Below are positions 51,101 to 58,732 of a stretch of 64,000 nucleotides of DNA, in pieces. The position numbers and the translations under genes were made by a program. A model generated the notes under the pieces. It was not told where the DNA came from. It searched no databases and saw only the letters and a program-made list of their open reading frames with translations. Numbering within the stretch: position 1 is the first letter of the stretch; each line of letters starts with the position of its first letter. Origin of the DNA: Herbidospora mongoliensis (lineage in GTDB: Bacteria; Actinomycetota; Actinomycetes; Streptosporangiales; Streptosporangiaceae); the NCBI RefSeq assembly GCF_001570545.1, contig NZ_BBXD01000016.1, forward strand, positions 248,001-312,000, read 5' to 3'.

Positions 51101-52679
51101 CGTCGTAAGGCCGCTCGTCGTAGGTGCCGAACGCCGGTTCGGCCGTTTTCGGGGCGCCCCGGCCCAGGTCGTTCCAGCTCGACGGGCCGCCCGTCAACCG
51201 GCCGGGCTTCAGCAGCGGGCCGCCCTCGTCGCCCTGGCGTTCGGTGATCAGGGCGGCCAGTTCGGCCACCCGCCGGGCGGCCGACTCCAGGTCGCCGCCG
51301 ACCGAGGCCAGGCTGCCGCTGGCGTGGGTGACGCAGTGGGGCAGCCAGCGCACCCAGCCCCACTGCGACGCGCCGTCGGGCGTCGCCGACAGCACGACGA
51401 TCGCCAGGTCGCGGGGGCTGTGGAGGGAGGCCGCCTGGGCCACCAGCCAGCGGGCCACGCCCAGAGCGCCCGCCCGGGGGCCGGTCACCCCGGCCACGCC
51501 GAGACGGCGCATCGCCAGGGCCACCGGGACGTCGCGCGCGGGCGGCACCCGCTCGGGGGCGGGCGGCTCGAAGGTGATCTCGGCGGGCAGGTCGGCCAGG
51601 CCCACCCGCAGCCGCAGCGCGTCGGGGTCGTGGGTGCGCCGCTCCCACAGCCGCCGCCGGGGGCCGGTCGCGGTCAGCAGCAGCTCGGCAGGGTCGGGGG
51701 CCGAGGCCCGCCGGGCCTTCTCGTCGGCGGCGCGGGCCTTCTCGACGGCCCGGTCGAACGACTCCATGGCCAGCTTGTGGTCTCTGACCGCCTGGCGGTG
51801 CTGCTTGCGGCCGTGCCGCCGGTCGCTCACCCACTGGCCGACCATGATCATCGGGGTCATGAACGCGATGATCAGGAAGTACCAGTTCTGGAACGCCCAC
51901 GCCATGCCCAGCCCGAACGCCGCCGGCAGGAACGCCGCCAGCAGTTGCAGCCGGGCCCCGTCGGGACGCCTGGGCTCCTGTGGCACCTCGATCCTGGCCA
52001 CCCGCTCGGGCGGCACCAGCCTCGGGGGCCGGTTGTAGGCGAGACCTCCGTCGGGCAGGGCGTCGAGATGCGTGTCGGGCGGCTCGATCCGGCCCACCGT
52101 GAAGACCGAGTGGCCGATGGCCAGCACCGCGTCTTCCGGCCAGTCGACCGGGCCGGTCACCGGCTCGCCGGCCAGCCGCAGCGGCACCGCGCCGACCGGT
52201 TCGACCGTGATCGCGGCCGGGCCCAGCCAGACCACCGCCGCCTCGGACGGGAGCAGGGGGTCGGCCACCGCCACCGCGCACACCGGATCGCCGCCGATCA
52301 TGTGTGCGCCGAGCCCCAGGCGGTGGACCGACCCGGCTCCCGGGCCGCCCGCGACCCGTAACTCGGCGGTGCCGTCGGGCTCCTCGACCACCGTGGCGGC
52401 CGCCCCGCCGGGGTCGAGCGCCACCCGGTCGCCGTCGCGCAGCAGACCGAACACGCGCGCGTCGGCGGGCAGCGGACGGCCGTCGAGCCAGAGCACCCCT
52501 TCGGGGGCCGCTTCGCGGTCGATGCCGTAGGGGGCGCGGGCCCGCGGGAGGCGTACGACGTTGCCCAGGTTGCGGGTGTCGAGGGCGGTGGCCAGACCGG
52601 TGGCCGTGGTCGACTCGTCGCCGTCGACGATCACCTCACGGTGACCGGCGCTGCCGACGACGGTGAGGGTGATCCGCAT
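48192..52679 (-). CDS. eccC: EccC-type FtsK/SpoIIIE ATPase of a type VII secretion system
   Basis: A 1495-residue membrane motor. Order: an N-terminal ubiquitin-like stretch (about 1-85), an FHA-like stretch (about 110-200), two membrane helices (about 244-280) and three ATPase domains. The first has an intact Walker A GTTGAGKSEL (about 676) with VLVDYKGGAAF and ATQRPAG. The second (about 1016) and third (about 1306) have Walker A with Arg instead of Lys (TARSGRST; PSRSGRSS), which makes them poor ATPases. It is long for EccC because of the fused N-terminal domains, and the full-length (EccCa plus EccCb) form is kept. I chose ATG 52679, with GGAG 8 nt upstream. No eccB, eccD, eccE or mycosin is in the window. 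Confidence 0.9.
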   Translation of the reverse strand: MRITLTVVGSAGHREVIVDGDESTTATGLATALDTRNLGNVVRLPRARAPYGIDREAAPEGVLWLDGRPLPADARVFGLLRDGDRVALDPGGAAATVVEEPDGTAELRVAGGPGAGSVHRLGLGAHMIGGDPVCAVAVADPLLPSEAAVVWLGPAAITVEPVGAVPLRLAGEPVTGPVDWPEDAVLAIGHSVFTVGRIEPPDTHLDALPDGGLAYNRPPRLVPPERVARIEVPQEPRRPDGARLQLLAAFLPAAFGLGMAWAFQNWYFLIIAFMTPMIMVGQWVSDRRHGRKQHRQAVRDHKLAMESFDRAVEKARAADEKARRASAPDPAELLLTATGPRRRLWERRTHDPDALRLRVGLADLPAEITFEPPAPERVPPARDVPVALAMRRLGVAGVTGPRAGALGVARWLVAQAASLHSPRDLAIVVLSATPDGASQWGWVRWLPHCVTHASGSLASVGGDLESAARRVAELAALITERQGDEGGPLLKPGRLTGGPSSWNDLGRGAPKTAEPAFGTYDERPYDVLVVLDGAQAMRALPGMPQVLRQGPPAGVYTIAIDDVQSLLPEECATVVACEDDGTIRLRGGGLDALGAIRPDQVSPAWADRLARSLAPLRDVSRDDPSAALPDSARLLDLIDVPNNPGRSTQAVLGVGPDGPFAIDLRRDGPHALIAGTTGAGKSELLQTLISSLAAVNRPDEMTFVLVDYKGGAAFKECVRLPHTVGMVSDLDAHLTQRALASLAAEIRRRERLLLDAGSKDIDDYLEERGTTWIMGATGVQQATAPGIFGRAAVRTTGVRAPMPRLVLIIDEFAALVAELPEFVEGLVDIARRGRSLGIHLILATQRPAGVVTADIQANTSLRIALRVTDARESADVIDGPEAAYIPKATPGRCYVRSGSGPAVAVQAARIGGRAPGGGSLGQVRVTDLPWEALGRPPASAFVSELTGTTDLARLVDRVIEVSRGVQKQPSPWLPPLADQVELPDVDGETIAFGVTDLPWAQRRRALVLGPGHLLIAGTARSGRSTALRTIAGSLATRMTADDLHLHAIDCGSGALLPLVALPHCGAVVTRDQLDRVERLLARLRAEIARRQQLLAEAGFASLAEARAAGLREPWLLLMIDRWEGFVAAFENYDYGRLIDGVMQLLREGPAVGLRAVVTSDRSGLIGQISTVFDDRLVLRLSDPADYGLAGLPAKNVPSAMPNGRALSMSEHGIVESQIALLTEDPSGPAQVAALQSLARSAVPPTDNRPLRVDALPARITADQAMNLVRGFEPPSRLWSLLGAGGDALAPMGIDLLGQGPAAVIAGPSRSGRSSTLLTAAQFLLDREVRVLVIAPRRSPLRELRGVLAVLDGNARSVREDDQAGAGGGFGGLPGAHDPMKLLEGQENYVVIVDDAELISPDSALGTALDEILRGARDGDHGLLIAGTTGDLATAYRGFVAEARKSRTGLLLSVQSPADGDLFNVRLPRGTTSGGPVGRGLLIVSGTATPIQTAVP

Positions 52680-52766
52680 CGGCGGCACTCCAATGGGGGT
52701 CGGTGGCGGGGTCACCGTACAGAGATGTCATGTCTGCGCGGCTGTGTATGACCCATTCGGTTGGTG

Positions 52767-53025
52767 TGTGGACAAAGGGCCGATCCTGTGGGTAACCCTG
52801 TGGATAACTCGCGGGTCGTTCATCGACGCCCCGCGACACCACCCGGCTGCCAAGTGGGGGTTTTCCCGACGGCTCCCGAGCTGGATCCAACCCGTTCACC
52901 TGGCGTTTCTGTGGATAGCGGGCGCAGCAGGCCGCTACAGGACGGCGAGCAGGGGGACGCGGTCACCGGCCGGGAGATCCAAGCCAAAGAGGTGGCTCCC
53001 GGCGAAATCCGATGAGTTGTCCACA
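52767..53025. other. Cluster of five DnaA-box-like 9-mers
   Basis: TTGTCCACA occurs exactly at 53017-53025 (plus) and at 52767-52775 (minus); TTATCCACA exactly at 52799-52807 (minus). One-mismatch copies TTACCCACA (52787-52795, minus) and CTATCCACA (52910-52918, minus) lie between. By my own estimate with equal base use, exact TTRTCCACA on both strands is expected about 0.01 times in 640 bp, and three are seen. The window has no dnaA or dnaN, so this is not the usual oriC neighbourhood; a DnaA-titration, regulatory or foreign replication region is possible. Confidence 0.65.
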
Positions 53026-53042
53026 TCCGCTCCAGCTCGCCG

Positions 53043-53071
53043 ATCGATATATGCCGAAATGCCATATCGAT
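53043..53071. repeat. AT-rich 8-bp inverted repeat with internal direct repeat
   Basis: ATCGATAT (53043-53050) and ATATCGAT (53064-53071) face each other across 13 bp that contain ATGCC twice (53051 and 53059). It lies just beyond the last DnaA box and could be an unwinding element or a protein site. Confidence 0.5.
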
Positions 53072-53189
53072 TGCGTTCATGATCCGATCAAGTGTTATAG
53101 CAAAGAGGGTGGGGCAATTGTGGCTGTTGTGAACAGTGAGGTGGCTAACCCTCGTCTACCTGCGAAAATAAGGGAAGATGTCGTTCTCT

Positions 53190-53218
53190 TTGACGACGTG
53201 GCCTATAACCGATAGGCA
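53190..53218 (+). promoter_or_regulatory. Candidate Tad operon promoter with overlapping inverted repeat
   Basis: TTGACG (53190-53195) and two possible -10 hexamers, TATAAC (53204-53209) and TAGGCA (53213-53218), coincide with the inverted repeat GCCTAT-aaccg-ATAGGC (53201-53217). Neither promoter register is ideal. A repressor at the repeat would cover the -10. The leader to the first Tad gene would be about 100 nt. Confidence 0.45.
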
Positions 53219-53320
53219 TGGCTCGCGCTTTTCCTGAACCGTCGGGTTCGGTGGTGTCCATAATGGCGTGATATTTCGTCGCGAATCCTAAATTGCTTTT
53301 GATCTGGGAGTTCCCTGCCC

Positions 53321-54022
53321 ATGAGGACCAGCGAGAAGCCAGTCCGGGACGCCTCCCGTCCCGTCAACGGCTCCCCCGTCGATCGGCCCACCCTCTCCGG
53401 CCCGGCCTCGCGCAAGCTGCCGGTGCCACCACGGGAGCGCAAACCCGCGCTCGCGGCCGTCGCCGTGCTCCTCATCATCGGCGGCGCCCTCACCAGCACG
53501 CTGCTCGTCATGCGCAGCGGCGACCGCGTCTCGGCCGTCGGCGTGGCCGAGCAGATCGGCGCCGGGCAGCAGATCCCCGTCGCCTCGCTGCGCGAGGTGC
53601 AGATCGCCGACACCGGGATCTCCTACGTGCCCTGGAACGCCCGCAACCAGGTGGCCAGTACCTTCGCCGCCGTCACCCTGCTGCCCGGCACGCTGCTGAC
53701 CGAGACGATGGTCACCAGCGACAGCGAGGAGGTCGGGCCCAACCGGGCCCGCGTCGGGCTCTCGCTCAAGGCGGGGCAGTATCCGTCGGGGCTGAAGGCC
53801 GGCGACGTCGTGCAGGTCATCTATGTGCCGGCCAACGCGCGCGGTGGGGCCGTACCGCAGAAGATTCTGGTGCCCTCCGCCCGGGTGCACAGCGCCGGAT
53901 CCTCTGAGCGGGGCGCTTCCGGGCTGGTGACCGTGGTCGTCGACGCCTCGCTCTCGCCGCAGGTCGCGGCGTTCGCCTCGACGGGAGAGATCGCCCTGGC
54001 GGTGCTCCCGGGGGCCAGGTAG
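53321..54022 (+). CDS. SAF-domain protein, CpaB/RcpC-like
   Basis: A 233-residue inner-membrane protein with an N-terminal basic cytosolic segment, one membrane helix (about 43-63) and an exported SAF domain (about 75-140: GVAEQIGAGQQIPVASL) followed by a second beta-rich domain. This layout is that of CpaB/RcpC, the Flp pilus assembly component that in Gram-negative bacteria helps guide the pilus through the envelope. It is the first gene of the Tad operon. GGGAG lies 10 nt before the ATG. The next gene begins 3 nt after its stop. Confidence 0.75.
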   Translation: MRTSEKPVRDASRPVNGSPVDRPTLSGPASRKLPVPPRERKPALAAVAVLLIIGGALTSTLLVMRSGDRVSAVGVAEQIGAGQQIPVASLREVQIADTGISYVPWNARNQVASTFAAVTLLPGTLLTETMVTSDSEEVGPNRARVGLSLKAGQYPSGLKAGDVVQVIYVPANARGGAVPQKILVPSARVHSAGSSERGASGLVTVVVDASLSPQVAAFASTGEIALAVLPGAR

Positions 54023-54025
54023 CCG

Positions 54026-54766
54026 ATGGCGCTGATCGTGCTCGCCGCCGACAAGGGGGCGCCCGGGGTCACCACCGCGGCGACCGCCCTCGGGGCCGTG
54101 TGGCCGCGTCCGGTGCTGCTGGCGGAGTGTGACCCGTCCGGGGGAGACCTCGCCTACCGCCTGCCGGCGGCAGACGGCGGGGTGCTGAATCCGGCGCGCG
54201 GGCTGCTCAGCCTCGGGGCCGTGGCCCGGCGGGGGCTCTATCCCGATCAGGTGTACGAACACACCCAGAAACTCGTCGGCGGCCTCGACGTGCTGGCCGG
54301 GCTGACCAACGGCGAGCAGGCGGCCGGGCTGACCTGGCTCTGGGGGCCGCTGGGGCGTTCCTTCGCCTCGATCGACCACGCCGACGTGCTGGCCGACTGC
54401 GGGCGACTGGGCGTACAGCCCGCGATGAACGAGCTGGTCGACGAGGCCGACCAGATTCTCCTGTTCACCCGGGCCAGCCTCGATCACGTCGCCCACCTGC
54501 GGGAACGGCTGACCCTGCTGAAGCGCAAGGCGGGCGTGGTCGTGGTCGCCGATCCGCGCAACTACCGGCCCTCGCTCGACGAGGTGCGGCGCATCGTGGC
54601 GGGCTTCGACGTCTCCTTCGTCGGCGGCATCGCCTTCGACCCCAAGGGCGCCGAGCTGCTGCGCGGCGAGTGGGGCGGCCGGCTGGAGCGCAGCCCGCTC
54701 ATCCGGACCGCCCGCGAACTGGCCGGACGCCTGGCCGGCCACCTCCAGAAGAAGGTGGCCCCGTGA
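54026..54766 (+). CDS. CpaE/TadZ-like ParA-family ATPase
   Basis: A 246-residue cytosolic P-loop ATPase that probably places the Tad machinery in the cell. It has a deviant Walker A-like segment AADKGAPGVTTAATALGAV, where the usual KGG-x-GK-(S/T)-T lysine near the end is missing (GAPGVTT), and a Walker B-like LLAECDPSGGDLAYRL. Missing the second Lys suggests weak or no ATP hydrolysis, as in some TadZ proteins. No N-terminal receiver domain is present, so it is shorter than CpaE. The next gene overlaps its stop (GTGA). Confidence 0.7.
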   Translation: MALIVLAADKGAPGVTTAATALGAVWPRPVLLAECDPSGGDLAYRLPAADGGVLNPARGLLSLGAVARRGLYPDQVYEHTQKLVGGLDVLAGLTNGEQAAGLTWLWGPLGRSFASIDHADVLADCGRLGVQPAMNELVDEADQILLFTRASLDHVAHLRERLTLLKRKAGVVVVADPRNYRPSLDEVRRIVAGFDVSFVGGIAFDPKGAELLRGEWGGRLERSPLIRTARELAGRLAGHLQKKVAP

Positions 54767-56067
54767 TCGACCACGCGCTCGTCAAGCGCTTCCGCCAGGA
54801 GGTCGGCGACCGGCTCGCCCACCAGCGGCGTCTCGACCAGGCCAGCGGCATCCCGCCCATGAGCGGCGAGGACGAACGCCAGTTCGCCCGCGCCCTGATC
54901 GCCCAGGTCCTCGAGGAATTCGCGCGCGGGGAGATCGGCGTGGGCCGCACCCCGCCGACGGCCGACGAGGAGGAGGCCCTCGCGGCCGGAATCCACGCGG
55001 CCCTGTTCGGCGTCGGCCGTCTGCAACCGCTCCTGGACGACGCCGAGGTCGAGAACATCGACATCAACGGCTGCGACCGGGTCTTCGTCAGCTACGCCGA
55101 CGGCCAGGAGCTCAGCCACGACCCGGTCGCCGAGTCCGACGAGGAGCTGATCGAGCTCATCCAGATCCTGGCGGCCTACTCGGGCCTGTCGTCGCGCCCC
55201 TTCGACACCGCCAACCCCCAGCTCGACCTGCGGCTCCCCGACGGGTCGCGGTTGTCGGCGGTCATGGACGTCGCGGTCCGCCCCGCGATCTCGATCCGCC
55301 GGGCCCGGCTGGGCAAGGTGTTCCTGACCGACCTGGTCGGCAACGGCACGCTGACGCCCGATCTGGCCCGGTTCCTGGCGGCGGCGGTGCAGGCGCGCAA
55401 GAACATCATGCTCGCCGGGTCGACCAACGCCGGGAAGACGACCCTGCTGCGGGCGATCGCCAACGAGATCCCGAGCCACGAACGCCTGATCACCGTCGAA
55501 CGGGCCCTCGAACTGGGCCTCGACCAGTTCCCCGAGCTGCACCCCAACGTGGTGGCGTTCGAGCAGCGGCTGCCCAACTCCGAGGGTCAGGGCGAGATCA
55601 CCATGGCCGAACTCGTGCGGCGCTCGCTGCGCATGAACCCGTCCCGGGTGATCGTCGGCGAGGTCCTGGGCGACGAGATCGTGACCATGCTCAACGCGAT
55701 GACCCAGGGCAACGACGGGTCGCTGTCGACGATCCACGCGAACTCGTCGATGGAGGTCTTCAACCGCATCGCGACCTACGCCCTCCAGGCCGAGGAACGC
55801 CTGCCGATCGAGGCGTCCCACATGCTCATCGCCGGAGCCATCGACTTCGTGGTGTTCATCGAGAAACGCAACGACTACCACCGGGGCGGCGCTCTGCGGC
55901 GTTATGTCTCCTCGGTCCGCGAGGTCGCCGGCTGCGACGGCCGGGTGCTCTCCTCGGAGATCTTCACGGCTTCCGAGGCCGGCGTCGCGGTCGCCCACGC
56001 GCCGATCGCCTGCATCGACGAGCTCGTCCACCACGGTTATGTGCCGTCGGGAGGTGGGTGGTCATGA
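54763..56067 (+). CDS. tadA: TadA/CpaF family secretion ATPase
   Basis: The hexameric motor that polymerises Flp pilin, 434 residues. Walker A is GSTNAGKTTL; the Asp box contains RLITVERALELGL; the Walker B/His region is SRVIVGEVLGDEI and NDGSLSTIHANSS. N-terminal VFGVGRLQPLLDD-type sequence (here LFGVGRLQPLLDD) is typical of TadA. The GTG start at 54763 overlaps the previous stop; the frame is open upstream but only antisense-like. It is coupled to tadB by ATGA. Confidence 0.93.
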   Translation: MIDHALVKRFRQEVGDRLAHQRRLDQASGIPPMSGEDERQFARALIAQVLEEFARGEIGVGRTPPTADEEEALAAGIHAALFGVGRLQPLLDDAEVENIDINGCDRVFVSYADGQELSHDPVAESDEELIELIQILAAYSGLSSRPFDTANPQLDLRLPDGSRLSAVMDVAVRPAISIRRARLGKVFLTDLVGNGTLTPDLARFLAAAVQARKNIMLAGSTNAGKTTLLRAIANEIPSHERLITVERALELGLDQFPELHPNVVAFEQRLPNSEGQGEITMAELVRRSLRMNPSRVIVGEVLGDEIVTMLNAMTQGNDGSLSTIHANSSMEVFNRIATYALQAEERLPIEASHMLIAGAIDFVVFIEKRNDYHRGGALRRYVSSVREVAGCDGRVLSSEIFTASEAGVAVAHAPIACIDELVHHGYVPSGGGWS

Positions 56068-56945
56068 TCCCGCTCGATCCGCTGGTGATCCTGTCCGGCG
56101 CCGCCGCCGGCGCCGGTCTGTTCCTGTTCTTTCTGGCTCTGTACGGCTTACGCCCACGTCCGGCCTCTCCCGACACCAGCGCCCAGCGGCTGCGCTGGCT
56201 CCAGTCGCTGACGACGCGCGGGGCCATCGCGGCCGTCGCGGGCGGCGCGACCCTGGTCGTGACCGGCTGGCCGGTCGTGGCGGTAGGCGCGGTCCTGCTG
56301 GTGATCGCCTGGAAGGGCTTCACCGGCGGCGCGGCCGAGGAACGCGCCGCGATGAAGCGCCTCGAAGGCCTGGCCGCCTGGGCCGAATCCCTGCGCGACA
56401 CCATCGCCGGCGCGGCCGGTCTCGAGCAGGCCATCCCCGTCTCGATCCGCGCCGCCGCCCCCAGCCTCCAGCCGCATCTGCGGGCCATGGTCGACCGGCT
56501 GCGGTCGCGGACCGCCCTCGGCGACGCCCTGCGCATGTTCGCCGACGAACTCGACGACCCCTCCGCCGACCTGGTGGTGGCGGCGTTGATCCTCAACTCG
56601 CGGCTGCGCGGCCCCGGCCTGCGCGACGTGCTGTCGGCGCTGGCGGTGTCGGCCCGCGAGGAACTCGACATGCGCCGCCGCGTGGAGGCCGAACGGCGCG
56701 CGACCCGGCGAAGCGTGCAGATCGTGGTCGGCACGGCATTGGCCTTCGCGGGGTTCCTGGTCATCGCGAACCGCGACTACGTGGCCGAATACGACTCCCT
56801 GCTGGGCCAGGCGGTGCTCGTCGTCGTGGCCGCGCTGTTCGGGGCGGGGTTCGCGTGGATGAAACGGCTGGCCCGCTTCGACAAGCCCGGCCGGATCCTG
56901 GCGCCGTACCGCCGCCCGGAACCGGTGGAAGCGGTGAGCTCATGA
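56064..56945 (+). CDS. tadB: TadB-like type II/IV secretion F-domain membrane protein
   Basis: A 293-residue inner-membrane platform protein. One helix near the N terminus (about 9-28), a second pair (about 53-85), the type II secretion F domain with cytosolic helices (LEGLAAWAESLRDTIAGAAG; LNSRLRGPGLRDVLSALAVS) and further helices (about 216-265). It supports pilin assembly with TadC. Start: ATG 56064 overlaps the tadA stop (ATGA); a GTG two codons upstream is possible but gives no coupling. The 68-aa ORF overlaps its end. Confidence 0.85.
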   Translation: MIPLDPLVILSGAAAGAGLFLFFLALYGLRPRPASPDTSAQRLRWLQSLTTRGAIAAVAGGATLVVTGWPVVAVGAVLLVIAWKGFTGGAAEERAAMKRLEGLAAWAESLRDTIAGAAGLEQAIPVSIRAAAPSLQPHLRAMVDRLRSRTALGDALRMFADELDDPSADLVVAALILNSRLRGPGLRDVLSALAVSAREELDMRRRVEAERRATRRSVQIVVGTALAFAGFLVIANRDYVAEYDSLLGQAVLVVVAALFGAGFAWMKRLARFDKPGRILAPYRRPEPVEAVSS

Positions 56946-57148
56946 GGTTCACCGCCAGATCAATGCGGTATGGCGCTGCCCTCCCGGCATCCGTGACCGG
57001 GCCGGGCGCGTCCCATCAGCGGGGGACAGGCGCGGTCTTGCGGCATCAGGGCTGCGCCGCCCCGCTGGGGGTGGCGGCCACTCCTGCCGGAGGCGCCCAC
57101 GGGCTCACCGTGCTTGATGGGGTGCGGATCGGAGGGGTGAGGCTGTGA
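56942..57148 (+). CDS. Hidden 68-aa ORF coupled between tadB and tadC
   Basis: ATG 56942 overlaps the tadB stop (ATGA), and its TGA at 57146-57148 overlaps the GTG start of tadC (GTGA). The 68 residues begin MRFTARSMRYGAALP and contain VTGPGASHQRGTG and VAATPAGGAHGLTVLDG; there is no membrane segment, Cys motif or known family. The GC-rich sequence has a less marked codon bias than its neighbours, so this may be a leader that couples tadB to tadC rather than a functional protein. Without it the 199-bp gap would be the only non-coding stretch in the Tad operon. Confidence 0.55.
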   Translation: MRFTARSMRYGAALPASVTGPGASHQRGTGAVLRHQGCAAPLGVAATPAGGAHGLTVLDGVRIGGVRL

Positions 57149-58083
57149 TCGCGACTGGTTTCGCCGGTGGGGTCCTCGGGCTGGGGATTCTGCTGCTGCT
57201 TCGTGCGCTGTTCCCGTCGCGGCCGGGGCTCGCGACGCGGCTGGCCGCGCTCGACGTGGCGCGTACCGGCGAGGACGCGCCCAAGATCCCGCTGGTCGCG
57301 CCCGACGAGCAGGTCAGCGCGTTCCGGCAGGCGCTGGGACAGCGGCTCGCCAAGTTCTACGCCTCCCGGGGGTGGGAGGCCAGGTCGATCCGGGCGGATC
57401 TCACGCTGCTGGGCAAGTCGTTCGAGGGGTTCCTGGCCACCAAGGTCCTGCTCGCCGTCTCGGGGCTGCTGGCGTTTCCGCTGCTCGTGGGATGGCTGGC
57501 GGTCATGGGGTGGGGGGTGTCGATCCAGATTCCGCTCTGGTCGGCACTCCTGGTCAGCGTGATCTTCTTCTTCCTGCCCGACGTGCAGATCGGCAAGGAC
57601 GCGGCGGTCCGCCGCCGCGACTTCCGGCACGCCGTCGGGGCCTTCCTCGACCTCGTCGCGATGAACCTGGCCGGCGGACGCGGCGTCCCGGAGGCGCTGA
57701 TGATGTCCGTCTCCGTCGGGACCAACCCGGGTGTCGACGCCCCCGGCTCCAACTGGGCCATGGAGCGCATCCGCGAAGCCCTCGCCAACGCCCGGATCGT
57801 CGGGATCACCCCTTGGCAGGCCCTCGGCCAGCTCGGCGACGAGATCAACGTCGACGAGCTCCGGGACCTCTCGGCGGCGCTCGGGCTCGTCGCCGACGAC
57901 GGGGCCAAGGTGCGGTCCTCACTGACGGCCCGTGCGGCCACGCTCCGCAGGCGGGAGCTGGCCGAGATCGAGGGCAAGGCGGGCGAACGTTCGCAGTCGA
58001 TGCTCGTGGCTCAGCTGCTGCTGTGCGCGGGCTTCGTGATCTTTCTCAGCTACCCGGCCGCGATGAAAATGTTGGGATATTGA
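57145..58083 (+). CDS. tadC: TadC-like type II secretion F-domain membrane protein
   Basis: A 312-residue inner-membrane partner of TadB with an N-terminal helix, a pair in the middle (about 95-150) and a last one near the C terminus (about 285-307). The cytosolic domain has RRRDFRHAVGAFLDLVAMN and GGRGVPEALMMSVSVG, which are typical of TadC. GGAGGGG lies about 10 nt before the GTG start, and the start overlaps the 68-aa ORF's stop codon. The pilin gene begins 3 nt after its TGA. Confidence 0.88.
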   Translation: MIATGFAGGVLGLGILLLLRALFPSRPGLATRLAALDVARTGEDAPKIPLVAPDEQVSAFRQALGQRLAKFYASRGWEARSIRADLTLLGKSFEGFLATKVLLAVSGLLAFPLLVGWLAVMGWGVSIQIPLWSALLVSVIFFFLPDVQIGKDAAVRRRDFRHAVGAFLDLVAMNLAGGRGVPEALMMSVSVGTNPGVDAPGSNWAMERIREALANARIVGITPWQALGQLGDEINVDELRDLSAALGLVADDGAKVRSSLTARAATLRRRELAEIEGKAGERSQSMLVAQLLLCAGFVIFLSYPAAMKMLGY

Positions 58084-58085
58084 AA

Positions 58086-58310
58086 ATGATCGATTACCTG
58101 GTGGCGATGATCAACGTCCGCATCCACAAGGCCAAATCGGCTCCCACGCGTGGGGCGTCGGCGGTCGAGTGGGCGATCATCACGGCGATCATCGCCGGGG
58201 TCGCGCTGGGCCTGGCCGCGCTCATCCGAGGTCTCGTCGAGGCCCAGTCGGCCGAGATCACCTCGAACTTCGGCGGCGGTGACAGCGGTGGTGGCGGCGG
58301 TGGTGAGTGA
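58086..58310 (+). CDS. Flp-type pilin-like protein
   Basis: A 74-residue prepilin-like protein. A basic leader (to RG) precedes a class III-like cleavage site RG/ASAVE with Glu at +5, then a hydrophobic helix WAIITAIIAGVALGLAAL. The C terminus is a short exposed tail of Gly repeats. It would be the main or minor subunit of the pilus; the usual Tyr following the Glu is Trp here. A prepilin peptidase (TadV) gene is not in the window. The gene is followed by TadE-like proteins and its stop overlaps the next GTG (GTGA). Confidence 0.8.
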   Translation: MIDYLVAMINVRIHKAKSAPTRGASAVEWAIITAIIAGVALGLAALIRGLVEAQSAEITSNFGGGDSGGGGGGE

Positions 58311-58732
58311 AACGCCCTAGGGGCCGTGACCGGGGCGCGACCGTCATCGAGCTCGCTCTGCTCATGCCGGTCGTCCTGGTCGTCGTGCTGCTGATCGTCC
58401 AGATGGCCCTGTGGTTCCACGGACGGCAGGTCGCCGACGCGGCCGCCCGAGAGGGGGCCAGGATCGCGCGGGCCGGGGACGACGGCTGGCAGGAGGCGGC
58501 CGAGGCCAAGGCCGAGCAGATCATCCAGGCCATCGGGCCGGAGATCCTGCAGGCCGCCACTGCGACGGCCTGGGAAGAGGGCGACGCGCGCGGCGTGGAG
58601 GTGACGGGGAGCGCGGTCCAGGTCGTACCGCTGCTTCCGGAGATCTCCTTCACGATCACGGCCCGCTTCGGCGGGCCGGTGGAGTGTTTCCGGCCGGACG
58701 ACGGCAGCGGGGGGTGCGCGCCAGATGGGTGA
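58307..58732 (+). CDS. tadE: TadE-like pseudopilin
   Basis: A 141-residue pseudopilin. A basic start ending in DRG is followed by ATVIELALLMPVVLVVVLLI, the typical TadE/F signal with a G/A cleavage site and Glu at +5. Beyond the helix it has WFHGRQVADAAAREGARIAR, the usual amphipathic stretch, and two cysteines near the C terminus (VECFRPDD and GGCAPDG) likely forming a disulfide outside. GTG overlaps the pilin gene's stop; its own end overlaps the next gene by 8 nt. Confidence 0.82.
   Translation: MKRPRGRDRGATVIELALLMPVVLVVVLLIVQMALWFHGRQVADAAAREGARIARAGDDGWQEAAEAKAEQIIQAIGPEILQAATATAWEEGDARGVEVTGSAVQVVPLLPEISFTITARFGGPVECFRPDDGSGGCAPDG

Larger units (their letters stand above)
52680..53320. 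other. Non-coding gap between eccC and the Tad operon with DnaA boxes
   Basis: About 640 bp without a supported gene, flanked by eccC transcribed leftwards and the Tad operon transcribed rightwards. It contains a cluster of DnaA-box-like 9-mers (52767-53025), an AT-rich stretch with an 8-bp inverted repeat (53043-53071), and a second inverted repeat near the probable Tad promoter (53201-53217). GC content drops sharply from about 53041 to 53300. Small open frames here show no coding character. Confidence 0.7.

Noticed and set aside
48420-52361. A 1313-codon open frame on the plus strand
   Set aside because: It is the antisense shadow of eccC, rich in Gly, Gln and Arg with no recognisable motif.
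53012-53215. A 67-codon ORF in the gap before the Tad operon
   Set aside because: No ribosome-binding site, codons unlike the neighbours and overlap with DnaA boxes and the inverted repeats; it is probably chance.
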